A stretch of 52,022 bases of DNA, taken from assembly GCA_964483245.1 (NCBI GenBank), contig CAZABP010000034.1, positions 1 through 52,022 of the forward strand. The letters are read 5' to 3'. A program made the translations under genes and the position numbers. This DNA comes from CAZABP01 sp964483245 (GTDB lineage Bacteria > Planctomycetota > UBA1135 > UBA2386). Below the pieces are notes generated by a model, which ran no database searches, was not told the origin of the DNA, and saw only the letters and a list, made by a program, of their open reading frames with translations. Of this stretch, positions 51,392 to 52,022 are shown piece after piece; position 1 is the first letter of the stretch; each line of letters begins with the position of its first letter.

Positions 51392-51486
51392 CGGGACTTC
51401 TCGAAAAGGCAAACCCACCGAAAGGTGGGGACGCAAAGCCAAGGGCCTTCGACGGGACCCCCTCCCGTCATGGCAGCCGGTTCCCG
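51392..51486 (+). ncRNA. Cyclic-di-GMP-I (GEMM) riboswitch aptamer
   Basis: The core matches the GEMM-I consensus closely. It has AAGGCAAACC, then the P2 hairpin CCCACC-GAAA-GGTGGG with its GNRA loop (51414-51429), then GACGCAAAGCC, then the P3 stem GACGGGA/TCCCGTC (51451-51469), then TGGCAGCCGG with the conserved C region. The closing stem P1 is CGGGA (51392-51396) with TCCCG (51482-51486). The GAAA loop is set to dock in the P3 receptor, and c-di-GMP should bind at the three-way junction. The aptamer lies 193 bases before the sigma gene, which it very probably controls. Confidence 0.92.
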
Positions 51487-51679
51487 AAATGAAGTTGCAG
51501 CCGTCGATGCAGTGCCCTGAGCGCCGTAGCGCCACCAGATCTGGTGGTGCCGCGCAGCGCCGGTGCGCGACGGGACCTGGAACCCTGCGGGAAACGCGCA
51601 CGCGGAGACCTTCCGCGCGAGGAGTCGAGCTCGACCACCGCGAGGTGGTTTGACCCTCAGTTCCCGTCCGGAGATCTCC

Positions 51680-52022
51680 ATGGCCCGTTCCGCTGCCGCC
51701 CGCTCGCCGAAGACGACCACACCCCGCACCCGCAACCACCCGCTGGCCGCCGTGCCCGCGCGGAAGCCGGTGCCGGCCACCCTTCCGCAGCCGGCGGTCC
51801 CGGCCCAGGAGGCGGCGCTGTCGCTCGAGGGGCTGTGGATCGCCTACAAGCGGACGCGCGACGAGAACCTGCGCAACTCGCTGATCGAGCACCACATGCC
51901 GCTGGTGCGCGCGATCGCCGAGCGCGTGCTGCAGACGCTGCCGAAGTCGATCGAGCTGGACGACCTGACCAGCGCCGGCACGTTCGGCCTGATGGATGCG
52001 ATCGACGGCTTCGATCTGAGCC
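51680..52022 (+). CDS. fliA: FliA/WhiG-type sigma factor, N-terminal part (cut by window end)
   Basis: The first 114 codons are present. After a 45-residue basic, proline-rich extension, the sequence LEGLWIAYKRTRDENLRNSLIEHHMPLVRAIAERV then SIELDDLTSAGTFGLMDAIDGFD is region 2 of the sigma-28 (FliA/WhiG) group, including the -10 recognition helix. The class usually directs flagellar or developmental genes. The proline-rich front is longer than in E. coli FliA. The start is set by GGAG at 51670-51673, itself in a palindrome. Regions 3 and 4 are outside the window. Confidence 0.88.
   Translation, partial: MARSAAARSPKTTTPRTRNHPLAAVPARKPVPATLPQPAVPAQEAALSLEGLWIAYKRTRDENLRNSLIEHHMPLVRAIAERVLQTLPKSIELDDLTSAGTFGLMDAIDGFDLS

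Larger units (their letters stand above)
51248..51679 (+). other. Long leader of the sigma factor gene, non-coding
   Basis: These 432 bases have no supported gene. They hold, in order, a possible sigma-28 promoter at 51290-51317, two adjacent hairpins (51307-51342), the c-di-GMP riboswitch (51392-51486), palindromic hairpins at 51532-51547 (CCACCAGATCTGGTGG), 51601-51617 and 51634-51649, and a palindromic Shine-Dalgarno GGAGATCTCC at 51670-51679. The last three hairpins probably form the expression platform. Confidence 0.6.

Overview
The window is a very GC-rich (about 70% by eye), densely coded bacterial chromosome segment. I favour a planctomycete-like organism. Many secreted proteins have signal peptides that appear to end just before an 'AQ' dipeptide, there are large planctomycete-style secreted proteins of unknown function, and an O-antigen-type locus sits beside flagellar genes. 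This assignment is inference; no rRNA or tRNA gene was seen to confirm it. I ran no database searches, and functions rest on motifs read directly from the translations.

Layout. (1) 1-10180, all on the minus strand: a tightly packed run reading from a methylglutaconyl-CoA hydratase-like gene (liuC) through two CDP-tyvelose-epimerase-like sugar epimerases, two paralogous polytopic membrane proteins flanking a GT2 glycosyltransferase, a TlpA-like thioredoxin, an M28 peptidase and the first codons of another membrane or exported protein. (2) 10351-12666: secreted and lipoprotein genes of unknown function, including a metallopeptidase-like protein without its catalytic residues. (3) 12785-22116: an ABC-dependent surface-polysaccharide locus. 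Wzm and Wzt-like transporter genes, a GT2-GT4 double glycosyltransferase and a methyltransferase are translationally coupled on the minus strand. A GT2 and a second methyltransferase diverge from them, and a GT39-type membrane glycosyltransferase converges. (4) 22219-24413: an ECF sigma factor with a coupled FecR-like membrane protein. (5) 24479-29581: a CocE-type hydrolase and exported proteins. (6) 29709-42455: catabolic and housekeeping genes. These are methylcrotonyl-CoA carboxylase beta subunit, a methyltransferase, a haem-binding protein, an NAD epimerase, ribosomal protein L33, an SDR/crotonase/acyl-CoA dehydrogenase operon, the flagellar stator pair motA-motB, and a PaaK-like CoA ligase with a small coupled gene. 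(7) 42412-44457: an accessory patch bounded on its left part by a 44-bp near-identical repeat of the 3' end of that small gene. (8) 44466-52022: a PyrK-like subunit, DUF445, a PDZ-like exported protein, an ABC-F ATPase, argS, apt, and finally a cyclic-di-GMP-I (GEMM) riboswitch in the long leader of a FliA/WhiG-type sigma factor cut by the window end.

How the genes fit together. Regions 1 and 3 look like one cell-surface glycan programme: sugar-nucleotide epimerases, soluble and membrane glycosyltransferases, methyltransferases and an ABC exporter with a substrate-binding C-terminal domain. The stator pair in region 6 and the riboswitch-controlled sigma factor in region 8 suggest that c-di-GMP controls a motility regulon. 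Leucine-catabolism-like genes (liuC-like, MCC beta) and an acyl-CoA cluster suggest branched-chain or aromatic acid oxidation.

The most notable signals outside ordinary genes are the riboswitch and its possible sigma-28 promoter, a family of hairpin repeats built on GGGGTCTGACCCC at gene ends, the 44-bp duplication, a structured region with a minus-strand terminator upstream of L33, and a perfect palindromic operator upstream of the liuC-like gene.
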